Shown piece after piece: positions 13,177 to 25,327 of a stretch of DNA of 64,000 bases (its first letter is position 1; each line of letters begins with the position of its first letter). Source of the stretch: Vespa crabro (lineage: Eukaryota; Arthropoda; Insecta; Hymenoptera; Vespidae); assembly GCF_910589235.1 (NCBI RefSeq), contig NC_060976.1, forward strand, positions 2,833,588 to 2,897,587, read 5' to 3'. The notes under the pieces were generated by a model, which saw only the letters and a list, made by a program, of their open reading frames with translations, ran no database searches and was not told the origin of the DNA. The translations under genes were made by a program, and so were the position numbers.

Positions 13177-13394
13177 TTAACGCTGTGTACTTTTAGCTAT
13201 TTGTTCTTTAAGAACCAAAATACTTTGTCTTTGTTCTGGTGGAAGCATAGCAATTTGTTCATCCGACAATTGCAATACTTGCATTATTAAAGCAGCCTGT
13301 GATAAGAAATAAATTTATATAATAGATATTAATATTTCCGTTGTTGTTTAATTTGTAGAAAAATTAATATGAGTAGAAAACGTATGATTTGTAT

Positions 13395-13478
<84 letters not shown>

Positions 13479-13573
13479 TCTTATAACTTCTTAATTATAA
13501 TTCTTTTTTCTAAAAAAATAAATATATATATAAAAATAATAACAACAACAAAAACAACAACAACAACAAGAAC

Positions 13574-13626
<53 letters not shown>

Positions 13627-15689
13627 TAATACCATAACAAAATCTCCTTTCTAAATAATAATTACTTCATATATTAATTATCTGCTTATAATTATTTTAA
13701 ATTATATATATTTATTTATATATAATTTCAACCAACATACCTTTTCCTGATCTGATGCACCACTTGGTATATTTCCCGCTGGAGACATACCAGCCATGAG
13801 TCTAGAAGTAGCCGAACTTGCAGATGTTGAAAGAGCAGTAGCAGGACCTACAACACTAGTCGAAACTGCAGTCGGTGCTGGAACTGCAGGTGCTGCTACT
13901 GGTCTTGGTACGACTGGCGGTGCTACTGGTACAGGAGCTGCAAAATTATCATGTATAAAACTATTTCATATTAATGATTTCCATAAATATATACATACGA
14001 TTGGCTTTAGTAATTCTCGGGTCAATAGGCATACGGGGATCTCGTGGATCCCTTGGATCTCTACCGAATCTGTCAGCTCTTGGATCACGACAAAAGCTAC
14101 AAAATCATAAACCATCAGGTTAATATAATGGATAATAATTATCGAGTAACAATTATTTGAAATAATAAACAAGACCTCTCCACTCCTTCTACAGGAAGAC
14201 TGCTGCAAAAAACAGTATATATTTGAATATGTTTGTTTAATTAATTCAAGTAAGAAAATCTATAAATAGTATACTAACTTGTCTGTTATATTAAAAGCAG
14301 TAGGCCCTCTCGGGTCAGTAGTAGCGGATATAATAGGTGGTGCGGTAACTGGGGTTGTTTGAGTTTGGGGCGGTCCTCTTAAATCCTGATCCATTCTAGC
14401 TAAACGAGGATCCATTTGTCTATCTAATGTTCTAAGATCTACATCTTGACCTAATGATATAACAAACAGTCTTGGAAAACTTATACATTGTAAATTATTC
14501 AGAATAATAAAAAAAGAAACGTAATTAATACCAGCAAAAATTGGTGCAGGTGGATTGGAAACTGGTGTAGGTCTTGGTGGTGCCCATGGTTCTTCAATAC
14601 GTGGAGGAATCTGATGAGTAACTGGTTTATCGGAAGGTGTTAATACTCCTGGGATTGGATTAGCTTTATGTAACATATTAACTGCAGTATGAGGATCCAC
14701 TATTCGCATTACTACCTGTGCTTGTAATAAGGCATAAGCAAGTTGTGGATTCTGTAATAACATTTGGCGTGCCTCATTAGGATTATTTTGCACACATAGC
14801 TTCATTTGTTTCATTAACTCAAACATCTGTTCCGGTGGAAGGGAAGCAACAGCTTTACTTATAGCCTCTGGAGCCTTATCAGCTTGAACGGCCTCTCCAT
14901 ATGGATTTTCAGTATTTTGTCCTTGCAAAAGACTCTGCATTTCCATACGACTCTTTTCTGTACATGCATTGTCTACCCTAAGTGTTCTTCCGCCAATTTC
15001 ATACCCATTTAAATTTCTCATAGCACTAAGCGCAGTCTCTTGATCCTTGTATTCACAGAAGCCATATCCTTTAGGTTTCCCAGTTTCACGATCAAATACC
15101 AATCTAAAAATAATTTAATAATCTTATTTCATAGATGAAGAAGAATGTATCATTACTTTCAAACATTTTTTATAATACTTAGATATAATAATTTGTTTTC
15201 TAAAGGAAAAAAAAAAAAAAAAAAAAAAAACAAACAAAAATTTACAGGAAACCATTATGGAAGACTTACTTGAAAGAAAGTACAGGCCCAACTTCGCTGA
15301 ATATATCTTTTAAATTTTCCTCCGTAGCTTCGTACGGGATGTTCCCGACTGCAAAAAAAAAAAAAGAAAAAAATGATTCTAATTAAATCTTTATTTTCAA
15401 CTTGTCAACCGGCAATATTGTCGATCGTTAAACATGGATATATGAAGTGAAATTTGGCACGAATTAATGAATGATAAAATGATAAATTGAAAAGTATAAT
15501 ATTTTTTTTAATAGAAGCGAGAAACAAATGATTTATTTGTATTTATATCATAAGAAAATTTGAATCTGTTAATAGGTTAACAGGTTAAGTATTTATATTT
15601 CTCAAATAAAAATTATTGAATATCTTACCGAATACACTTCGCATGGACTTATCCATGAGGGATTGATCGGAAATAGTTGAATTACTCAT
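13177..15689 (-). CDS. CstF64: Cleavage stimulation factor 64 kDa subunit (CstF64/CSTF2)
   Basis: Minus-strand exons: 15689-15629, 15348-15270, 15103-14532, 14450-14279, 14202-14176 (27-nt microexon), 14096-13999, 13937-13741, 13296-13177, giving 441 aa. CstF64 binds GU-rich sequence downstream of the poly(A) site in the nuclear 3'-end processing complex. An N-terminal RRM (about 18-95) carries VFVGNIPYEAT and KGYGFCEY. A hinge domain (about 110-195) follows, with ASLPPEQMFELMKQMK. After Pro-rich and DPR-rich repeats (MDPRLARMDQD, FGRDPRDPRDPR) comes the conserved C-terminal helical domain (QVLQLSDEQIAMLPPEQR) that contacts Pcf11 in other species. The ATG at 15689 gives the expected short leader before the RRM. 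All phases match. Confidence 0.97.
13399..13472. repeat. (TA)n microsatellite in CstF64 last intron
   Basis: Over 30 TA units, followed at about 13540-13625 by imperfect (AAC)n and a long (AAT)n run. Both lie in the intron between the last two CstF64 exons. Confidence 0.95.
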
Positions 15690-17293
15690 TTTCTCGTTAT
15701 TCTTTTTTTCTTTATTATTTAAAACTTGAATATCACCACTCGCGATTAAAACGTCCAAACAATGAAACTAACCTACAAACATTCATTGACTGTCGCTTGA
15801 CGTACTTCCTCTAATCGATTCAGTGCTGCCATCATTTTTTCCTTTCAATCTTAGTAATTTTGAAAAAGCACTATATTTGGCGCCAATATAAAGTACGTAA
15901 TTAAAAATTTATATTATATATTTTTTCAGCAGTTAAATATAATTAATACAATTAAATATATTAATATTTTATATATATATATATATTAATATAATTATAT
16001 ATTTCCAAAAACAAAAAAATAAACATAATCTTATTCACTTTTAACACTATCTATTTAGCACTATCTCTTTTTTCTAATTACCAAAATATATATATATATA
16101 TATATACAATTATAAATAATTACTAAAGTATTCGTTAAATAATTATGATGTAGATGAGTCAGTACGTAATCTAAATGGCCAATCGTAATGTCGAACTTCG
16201 AATATCGTTTTAATATTGATGTGGTATTTAAGTGAATAATTTATTAAAATACAGTAATTTATTCGCTTTTTTTTTTTGTGTATATAATTAGGAAAATGAA
16301 TATTATCAAAATAATGAAGGTTACGAATAACAATGCGTTTCGTTAAAAATTAAAAATATAAATTTAAAATGTGAACGTGAACGCGGTCAATAATTGTACG
16401 TCACAGTATGCATTTTCGTTTTTTTTTTCTCTTTCCCCCTCCCCCCCCCCGCCCCCAATAAAAGTTTTATACAGGGTAAAACGAACGTTTTGTACGCACG
16501 TTCAATGTTCTCGACAACAAAGCACTCGGTAAGACATTTATTTCTTATCGCAATAAAAACGACATCCATTATCAACATGTTTTCAAGTAGCAGTCGTCCC
16601 CTCTCGGATTCTTAATCGTACGATTAATCATATGCTTTATTTTTTATAAATACATAAATATGTACTTGCCGAATCAACGATATTCGTTCCCTGCTTACAT
16701 TTTCTTTCTTTTTTGGGTGGGGATAATGTCTCACAATTCTAACGTTTCTTTCCCACTCTTTTAACACTGATAAACAAACTATTAAACGAATAATCAATTC
16801 AAATATATTATTCAAGTATAAGCGAGGAAACGATTATTAAGGAAGTGACTTACGTAGATGAATTTTTATGAGTTTTCCTTATTTTCTTATCAAGTATAAT
16901 TTTGTCAAAAAACATACGTTAGATATATATCTGGCTTATATATTACGCCGTGTGTTCCATCTTAGTGCTAGTTTTATTGTTCTTCTTTTTCTTCTTCTTC
17001 TTCTTTTTCCTCTTCCTCTTCCTCTTGTTTTTCTTCTTTTTTGTTCCTGTTCTTCCTTATTTGGCTTGGATTTGTTTTTTAATACACCGCAAAAGGACGA
17101 GGATATTAGTACGAGAATTGATATTTGAGAAATATCATCGGATAACCACAACAGTCACAAAAAATATCAAGATTATTATTTTCAAGATTGTTATATTTAT
17201 TCGTGAATGATCAACTGGATATCGAACATTTTTATATTCGAATTTACATAAGATTTACGTACACGAATTGATTTAATCTTTTATTTGAATACC
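15690..17293. promoter_or_regulatory. Head-to-head intergenic region between CstF64 and Bcat
   Basis: About 1.6 kb separates two divergent start codons. No coding exon is supportable. It holds several TA runs (about 15970-15986, 16088-16107), a C-rich run at about 16436-16456 (nearly pure C with one G), and a TTC-rich tract at about 16983-17060. It presumably contains both promoters. The CstF64 side has a GGCGCCA motif at about 15879, and no TATA box stands out. Confidence 0.5.
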
Positions 17294-20200
17294 ATGGTTT
17301 ATCTGCGACGCAAGGTAAGTTTACGTTATTTTTACAATCGTATTGCATTTAATTTAGAAAAAAAAAGCAAAAACAAAAAAGAATTAAAAAAAAAATTAGA
17401 GACAATTCTTTTTCTTACTAATATGATTGATCCGACGAATTGGGGAAATATCTTTTGAAAAAGGGACATTTAAATAACATAGAGGAAAGCTTTTGTTTTG
17501 TGTCATTAAAAAAAAAAAATAATAAATAAAAAATCAAAAAAAAAAAAAAAAAAAGAAAAAGGAATTGTAATGCACGTGAAAAATTTCACATCAGCCACTT
17601 ATCGTATTATTTTATAATAAATTTTCACTAATTAAAAAATTAATAAACAATATTCCTTTTACGAATTATTGATACGCTTAATACGCGTAAATGAAATATT
17701 AAATTAATTAACTTTTGTTTGACCTTGCATTTATTCAATAATTTTATCATATCAATGAACTTGATCGGGAATTAATACGATGAGAAAAATAATATTAAAA
17801 GAATTGTAAGACCACATTATTTTACCAGGGAAATTTTTAAAATTTTACAACATACATATTTCGGTAGTATTATCACGCTTGACGTATATTTATCTTATTT
17901 ATATATAACAAGTATATAAAATCTCTTAATGTAAATATATGAGATTCTCATATGTGATCAATTTATCATAAAAAATTCAAATTTATTTACGTACGTATTT
18001 ATATTAATTAATTGTGTTTTCTAAACATTTTTTCCTCCTTGATACAAATGACGTATTTAAACGCAATCATAATAATCAAGCTAATTGTTTTCTAGATAAT
18101 TTTCTAGATAATAGAACTATCTAATAATACTAGATTATTCGAACTTAAAATTCAAGGCTTTTTAAAACTCATTAACAACGTTTATCAATTGGTAATGGAT
18201 GATTATTTTTTTTTACAGTTTTTTTTTTTTTTTTTTTTTTTTTTTTGTTTTCGATGACAATTTAATCTGTAATGTTATAGATTAGCGCGAAATTTGTATA
18301 CAAACCATTGATTCTTATTGGTGTATGTGCCTATATGTATATGTATATAAATATGTATATATGTATATGTGTATATAGCAATACCACGTGCCAAACTAAC
18401 CTAACCTACATACTCAACGAATAATATTTTTCAAAACTTATTTAAATATGAATACGAAATTAACGTCAAAGTCATCAATAATGTGTGAAATTGAATTATT
18501 ATTATGTTTATATTTATTCACATAACGTGATTTTTTTTTTAAAAGATATTTAATTAAGTTCTTAGTGATAATTTTAAGAAAGAAATAATTCTTAATTTGC
18601 ATTTGTAAATTTAATATCGTTTATATTAAATTTAGATTTTATCATCTGGAACTTCTCTGAATCACCTACAGAAAAGCTTAAGATGGAGTTCGTCTTTAAA
18701 AATTAGAGATGAAAATGAGATTCAACCGGAACGATCGTTCAAGGTATTATACTCGCCATAGTAAAATTTATTTTAATTATTACAATTAAACAAATTAATT
18801 AACCTTTCTTCACTTTTTTCTCTTTCTCTCTCTCTCTCTCTCTCATATAGTACGCTGATTTGTCAGTCCGTCTTGCAGCACCACATCAACTTCAACCAAA
18901 ACCAAATGTTAGATCGCTTTCTTTTGGCAAATATTTCACAGATCACATGCTTAAAATTTTTTTTTATGAAACATTAGGTGGATGGCAGGCACCAGAAATT
19001 ACACCTTTTGAAAATTTAGTCCTTCATCCAGCGGCTAAAGTCTTACATTATGCAATAGAGGTATATATATATATATATATGTAATTGTAGTAACAATGTA
19101 CATGATTGAATGTATAAATTTAAAATTAATTACATACATTTATTTACTTATTTATCTATTTATTTATTTATTTTCTAGTTGTTTGAAGGTATGAAAGCAT
19201 ATAGAGGAGTAGATGGAAAAATAAGAATATTTAGGCCTGAACTGAATATGGAGCGAATGAATAATTCAGCAATAGTATCTGGTCTACCTAGCTTCAATGG
19301 AAATGAATTAATTCAATGTTTTACTAGATTAATAAGCATAGACCAGGAATGGGTTCCACATTCAACTGCTGCTAGTCTCTACATACGTCCTACACTAATA
19401 GGAATTGATGTAAGTATTCTTAGATTTTTTTTATAAAACAAAGATGAAAAGAAAGATCATGAATCGATATTATATATTAACATATAATAGAAGGATTTAT
19501 TTAATAAATCATAAGCAAAATGTGAGCGATAATAGTGTCACTTATGTCACTGACGTCATCGCTTTCATTGTAGAGAAATAATAATCAGTAAATTTCTCAA
19601 TAAACAATATTAATAGAAAAATAAATAAGATAAATAAAGATTTGATGTTCTTTTATTGTGGCAGGGCCACATGTTAGATAAAAGAAATAATATAATTCTC
19701 ATATTTTGCTTAAAAAAAGAAAAAAAAAAAAAAAAGAAATTAAGAATGTCAATGAGGAGAAGATTATTTACATAATATATAACTTGGTAATAATGCTTTA
19801 ATTATTTATGAAAATTTTATCTTCACTATAGAATGTCATTTAAATCATATTACATTATGGCTTATATAGATGAAATTTTATATTGATCATTTATTATCTA
19901 TAAACAACCTTTGATTGTTGTATAACCTTATAGTCTTCTTATAAGCAGTATTATTTCTTCAGTCTTGTTTCACAATTACAAAAAAGATATGAGTATTATC
20001 TATTACTCTTTTCTTTAAAGCATAGTTCATCTGAAAGTTATCATCAATACACTTGATATAATTGGGAAACATTAAATGCTATTTGTAACTTTTTCACGAC
20101 TGAAATAATTGAAAAAAAAAATAATAATTTTTGAAAGAAAACTATTTTTTTTTTTTATATATATATATATATATATATATTTAACATGATTTATGGACAA

Positions 20201-22019
20201 TTTTTATTCTTCAAATAAGTTTTGTTTTGTAAAATACACACACACACACAGAAAAGCAATGTTTATTGTACAATGTTTATAGTACAATATAGTTTTGAAA
20301 ATTATAAAGTTTCGAAACGTTCGCAATTTCTTTTTTGTTTTTATTTCTAATCTGTTGTAAATATTATGTTATTTCAAATTCAAAAAAACAAGATTGATGA
20401 AATTCCATTTCTTCCTGATAATCTCGTGACATAATCAGATACAATGATAACAGAAACTTTTTAAGTATGATGAAAAAGAATTCATTATATCGTGTGGAAG
20501 TACGTTTAACAGATTAATATTCATAAAGCCAATCATTGCATCATGTTATTTGTCATTTTTGTAAATTTAAATATAATCGTCATAGATTATATGTTGTATT
20601 TACATCGGCCATTCTTAACTAGATTTTTTCATCTGATTTTACATATAATGAACATTTAGTTAAATAAACAAACACATATAATCAATTTGCAATAAGATAT
20701 TCGTTTGTCTATCTTTTTTTTTTTTATTTTTTCTTAAATATACCAACGATTTTACATAAAAGTATATAATTCGGAATACTATAATATTATATTATGTATA
20801 GTAGTATGTTATATATATATATATAAAATATTTGTGTATGCATATATGTAACAAGGATCGTAATTTATTGTCTTTAATGATTTATTGTAACGAATGATTT
20901 AACGCGATTGAAAAGCGATTATTATATATGATAAAAATAAATAAAAATATCATAATTTATTTGTATAGCCTACATTGGGAGTATCAGCGCCAGATTCAGC
21001 ATTATTGTATGTAATATTATGCCCCGTGGGATCGTACTTTAATACCAGTATGGAAACTGGGGTATCCCTGCTTGCAGATCCAGGACATACTCGTTCATGG
21101 CCAGGTGGCTGTGGAAATCATAAATTGGGAAGTAATTATGGTCCTACGATCAAGATAGTAAAAAAAGCTCTGAAAAAAGGATATCAACAAGTGCTATGGC
21201 TATATGGAGAACATAATGAAATAACCGAAGTAGGAGCAATGAACATTTTTATGGTTTACATCAATGATGATGGTGGTACGAATCAAGTTTTATTTAAGAA
21301 CAAGTTTGTTCCCATTTACTTCTTGTTTTTTTTTTTTTTTCTTTTTTTTTTTACATCATTATTTTGCAACTCAAATAATATTAGTCTATATAATAAATAT
21401 AAATAGATATAATAAAATTATATCTATAAGTAGATATTGATCATTAAATTATTAATCGTATTAGCATGTAAAAAAAAAAAGAAGATTACTTGTTTATAAC
21501 TCTATAAGTATATTTTTTTTTTTTTTTTTTTTCTATGATACATGTGAAAAATCATTGAATTTAAAATAATAACTTATTTTTGCATGTATTTATAGAAAAG
21601 GAATTGGTGACGCCTCCATTGAATGGTTTGATTTTACCCGGTGTGATAAGGAATTCTATATTGGCTCTTTCACAAGAATGGAATCAGTATAAAGCTACCG
21701 AAAGAAAAATCTCCATGAAGGAAATTTGTCAATTACTTTCAGAAAATAGAGTAAGTTAAAATAATTAACTATGCAACAATATGTAAAATCGTTTTCCTTA
21801 TATAATTCATTTTTTATTTTCTATTAGCTATTGGAAATGTTTGGTTCTGGTACTGCCTGCATCATTACTCCCATTTCTAATATAGGCTTTATGGGTCGTG
21901 ATTTTCATATACCAACTTTACAACAGTCTGATCCTATTTATAAAAAACTTGAAAAACATTTAAAATATATACAGTATGGATATATACCAGATCATCCATG
22001 GACTATAGTTATAGATTGA
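17294..22019 (+). CDS. Bcat: Branched-chain amino acid aminotransferase, mitochondrial
   Basis: Exons: 17294-17314, 18636-18743, 18851-19060, 19179-19409, 20969-21275, 21596-21750, 21828-22019, giving 407 aa. This PLP fold-type IV enzyme transaminates Leu, Ile and Val with 2-oxoglutarate. The first 50 or so residues (MVYLRRKILSS, then QKSLRWSSS) are Arg/Ser-rich and lack acids, as in a mitochondrial presequence. Family motifs include LFEGMKAYRG, FRPELNM, ASLYIRPTL, CPVGSYF, the PLP-lysine region GNHKLGSNYGP, QVLWLYGEHNEITEVG, VTPPLNGLILPGV and MFGSGTAC. The redox CXXC centre of mammalian BCATs is absent: the sequence reads ACIITP. Intron 4 is about 1.56 kb and contains only AT-rich DNA. Confidence 0.97.
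19410..20968 (+). other. Long AT-rich intron of Bcat
   Basis: No exon is recognised. It has TA runs at about 20157-20180 and a short (CA)n at about 20236-20250. A sequence with tandem TCACTTATGTCACTGACGTCA-like CRE motifs lies at about 19537-19559; TGACGTCA is a perfect CRE/ATF palindrome at about 19551. No functional evidence can be given. Confidence 0.5.
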
Positions 22020-22236
22020 TATAAAATATATTTCAAGTAAACAAGTTGTGGTTGAGTTAAATTAAATACGTATTTTCAATATCTCTTATAACAAGAAACA
22101 AAAGAAGAAAAAAAAAAGAACAGAAATCGATAATAAGAGATATTAACAGAAGATATGTTTATTATGTATAGGTATAATGACCGTTTCGTGTATAAAATAA
22201 ATTAAAATATTATTTATTTATAATATTGTATATATG

Positions 22237-22276
<40 letters not shown>

Positions 22277-22996
22277 CGAATGAGTGTGTAAAAAATGTTT
22301 CTCTATAAATATTTCATATTAATTGTTAAATGTTATCTAACGGATATGATATAATTGTAGAGGACATTATGTATGATCTTAATTTTGATTTAATGAATGA
22401 ATGTAACTCTTCGATGTGTATTTTGTATATGCGAAATTGTACGTTGATGATCTGATAAAAAAAAAAAAAAAAAGGAAAAAAAAAATGTTTGTACTTAGAT
22501 AAAATATCTATTTATATAAAATAAATTTTTTACGTTTAAGTAATATATGAAATAAATTGTTTTATTATTGTAATAAAATGGAATGTTTTAAATGTATTAT
22601 TGATTCGATCGAAAATTGTTAGCTTTTGTATAACAATTAATTTCTTACAATTTATTACACTACATTTGTTTTTATTAAACAATTAAATTGTATAAAAGAT
22701 CAACAATAAAAATATAACAAAATTTTGTACATGCAATGTTATCATTTTATGATAATATCATTTGTAGTTCATATTTCGTCCACATTTATCGCTGAAATCA
22801 CATTCACAAAGGTTAATACGATCACAAGATTGTTTTAGTTTTTTTCAATATTATATGTATCAAAGAAAAATTATAATTTTACATTGCAGGTCATTAATAT
22901 TGTTATATATATATATGTATCGTTAATATAGTAATACATATGTTGATATTTTTAATTTATTTCTTTCATCATTAAATAATAATACAGTGTAAAAAC
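22020..22996. other. Bcat 3' flank and 5' flank of the RPA34-like gene
   Basis: AATAAA-like signals at about 22196-22204 and others near 22520-22560 could end the Bcat transcript. A (TA)n run lies at about 22237-22274. A 38-bp element at 22765-22802, preceded by a perfect 7-bp hairpin (22739-22755), resembles a second copy upstream of the next gene. No exon is seen. Confidence 0.5.
22765..22802 (+). promoter_or_regulatory. Repeated 38-bp upstream element, copy 1
   Basis: It starts TAGTTCATATTT and has GTCCA, TCGCTG and TCACA at fixed spacing. It aligns without gaps to 26323-26360, with 30 of 38 bases identical. It lies about 195 bp before the ATG at 22997. The role is unknown; it could be a shared promoter motif or a dispersed repeat relic. 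Confidence 0.4.
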
Positions 22997-25327
22997 ATGG
23001 AAGAGGTTACATGGCAAATTACTCAAAATTCTGTAAATGATAGAATGATAGAATCATCATTAATTCATAGATTTAGTGGCTCAAAAAAATTTCGAAAAAG
23101 AACGAAATTATTTAATAATTGGTTAGAAAAGCATAGAACCTTAAAAAGTTATAAGGAATATGTTGATATGAAACAATTAATAAATCAAAATAAATCAAAA
23201 GATTTATTGACTGAAGATGATGATAGCTATGGAGAAGAGGATTATTCCATCAAGCACAGAAATATATATAAAAGTAAGATAAAGAAACCTAAGAATGAAA
23301 TATATAACAATAAAAATATTATTACTTCTACCCCAAAGAAAATCAGGACACAAGAAAATGAAATTTCATTCACTGATTCATACTCCCATCAAATGAATAA
23401 AAAGAAAACAAAAAGAAGATCAAATATTCTTCAAGATAAGTATCACGATAGTAAGTATTCTACTTTATTACTTTAAATCAATTTGAGATAATATCACTGA
23501 AATCTAAATATTTTTCTATAAAGTTATTATTGGATATTGAATCATTTTCAGATTTACAAAATACTGATGTTCCAGTTAAGAAAAAACAAGTAATAGATTT
23601 ACAATGTTTAAAAGAAACTGAAAAAACACAACTTATAGATAATAAAGAAAAGAGTTCTAATTTTTTACAGACTTATGATGATAGTACTGTAATTAAGAAA
23701 AGAAAAAAATCAACAGAAGAATTTTTTAATCGTAAACGCAATAATTCATCAATGGATAATAAAGAAACTTCTAAAAGAATATCAGATTTGAAATGTCTTG
23801 AGAATAATGATATTCTTATTCATGATGAAAATCAGAAGAGTATAGATCATCCTAAAATTTCAAAAATTGTTAATCATATTCAAGAGGATGTATCACAAAA
23901 TCCAAATGATATCAGGCAAATTACAGAAGACATAAATATAACTCCTAAAAAACAAAAAATAGGAACGTATAATTCTGACATATCATGTGATAGTATAGAT
24001 TTATTCGATATTAAAAGTAACAAAGTTAAAAATGACATATGCCTCCTAAATTCGTTTGCTGAACGAACACAAAAGTCACTTCCTAGAATTACATCCACTG
24101 AAATTATCAATATCAAATATAAAAAAATTAATAACGAAGGATCTTATACTAATTTGTCGAATGAATCTTATAATAGTGCCAAATTATTAGAAAATAATTC
24201 TTTTCTAGAACCTTTTGAATATGAGAAAGAAGCAGAAGAAGAAGAAGAATCACAGGACAGTTTAATCTATGTAGACAGTATGAATAGTAGTATTTTATCA
24301 CCATCTGAAAAACGTTTAAGACAAATTAAAAATTTAAATTTGACTATGGAAAGTACTTCAAGCGAGGACGAAAATTTAAATGAAGAAATTTTGTTTAATA
24401 ATTCAAATTGTACAATTTTCAAAAAGATTATGACATGTAATAAAAAGTCAAATTTGACCATAGATAATACTTCAAGTGAGGATGAAATGTTACAACAACA
24501 AAATTCAAATGAAAAAATTTGTGTTGATAGTCCAAAGTGTATTTCCAAAAAAACAACATGGAGTAAATTAAAATTAAAGAAATCATCTAAAATAGATCAT
24601 AAAAGTGATCAAAGTATTTTTAATATACAGAATAAAAATAATAGTATAAGTCACAATAATAGTATCAATCATTACAGTGATGATAACAATGAATATACCA
24701 CAGAACCCAGAGAAACTGATATATCTAAAAATTATGAACAAGAAAGAACATTTCATGAAAGACCATGCAATGTAAGATTAAAAAATTTATAAGAATTTAA
24801 ATATATTGTTTATTATATATAATTCATGAAAATTTTGTTTTTAGTTACAAGATTTTATCAGAGAAGAAGAATTACTTCAGGACTCAACTATATCAGCTTT
24901 TACACTTAAGGATCTTTCCAAAGATGACGAAATTTTTTTTTTAGATATACCTAAAACAGTATGTATTATTTTAATGTACACTAATTAAAATTATCTTTTA
25001 ATAATTTTATTTTTGCAATGAACAATGTGATTTTTAATTTTAATATAGGTACAATTGGAAAATTTAGAAGGTCAAAGAATTATTTTAAAACAGAAAAAAT
25101 TAAATCTTGGAAAAAATAAATATGAGATTCTTTACAACGAAGTACCATCCCAATCCTGTGTTTTTAGTACTTGTAAAAATAATAAACCATACAAAATAGG
25201 TATTGAATATTTTTTTAATTGTGCAATCTATTACACATATTGATAATATTATTTTTCAGTTAACGTTAAACCCACTGGCTCGATCATAGTAAGACAAAAG
25301 ATATATCCATCGTTTTCTGACAAATAA
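22997..25327 (+). CDS. Large Lys/Ser/Asn-rich protein with C-terminal RPA34/POLR1G-like domain
   Basis: Exons: 22997-23450, 23552-24771, 24845-24958, 25049-25199, 25260-25327, giving 668 aa; all phases agree. Most of the protein is low-complexity, charged and probably disordered. It has basic stretches near residues 28-50 (KKFRKRTKLFNNWLEKHR), an acidic run EEEEESQ, and two copies of an NLT-x5-SSEDE motif, which is CK2-like. The last 110 residues look folded: LFLDIPKT-type entry (FFLDIPKTV), then LEGQRIILKQKK, KYEILYNE and KPYKIVNVKPTGSIIVRQK. This order resembles the dimerisation domain of RNA polymerase I subunit RPA34 (POLR1G), which pairs with RPA49. In known homologues that domain is N-terminal. 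Nuclear or nucleolar location is inferred. The N-terminal part was not recognised. Confidence 0.55.

Noticed and set aside
13796..14110. Plus-strand Ala/Gly/Thr-rich frame
   Set aside because: Antisense shadow of the Pro/Ala-rich CstF64 linker exons.
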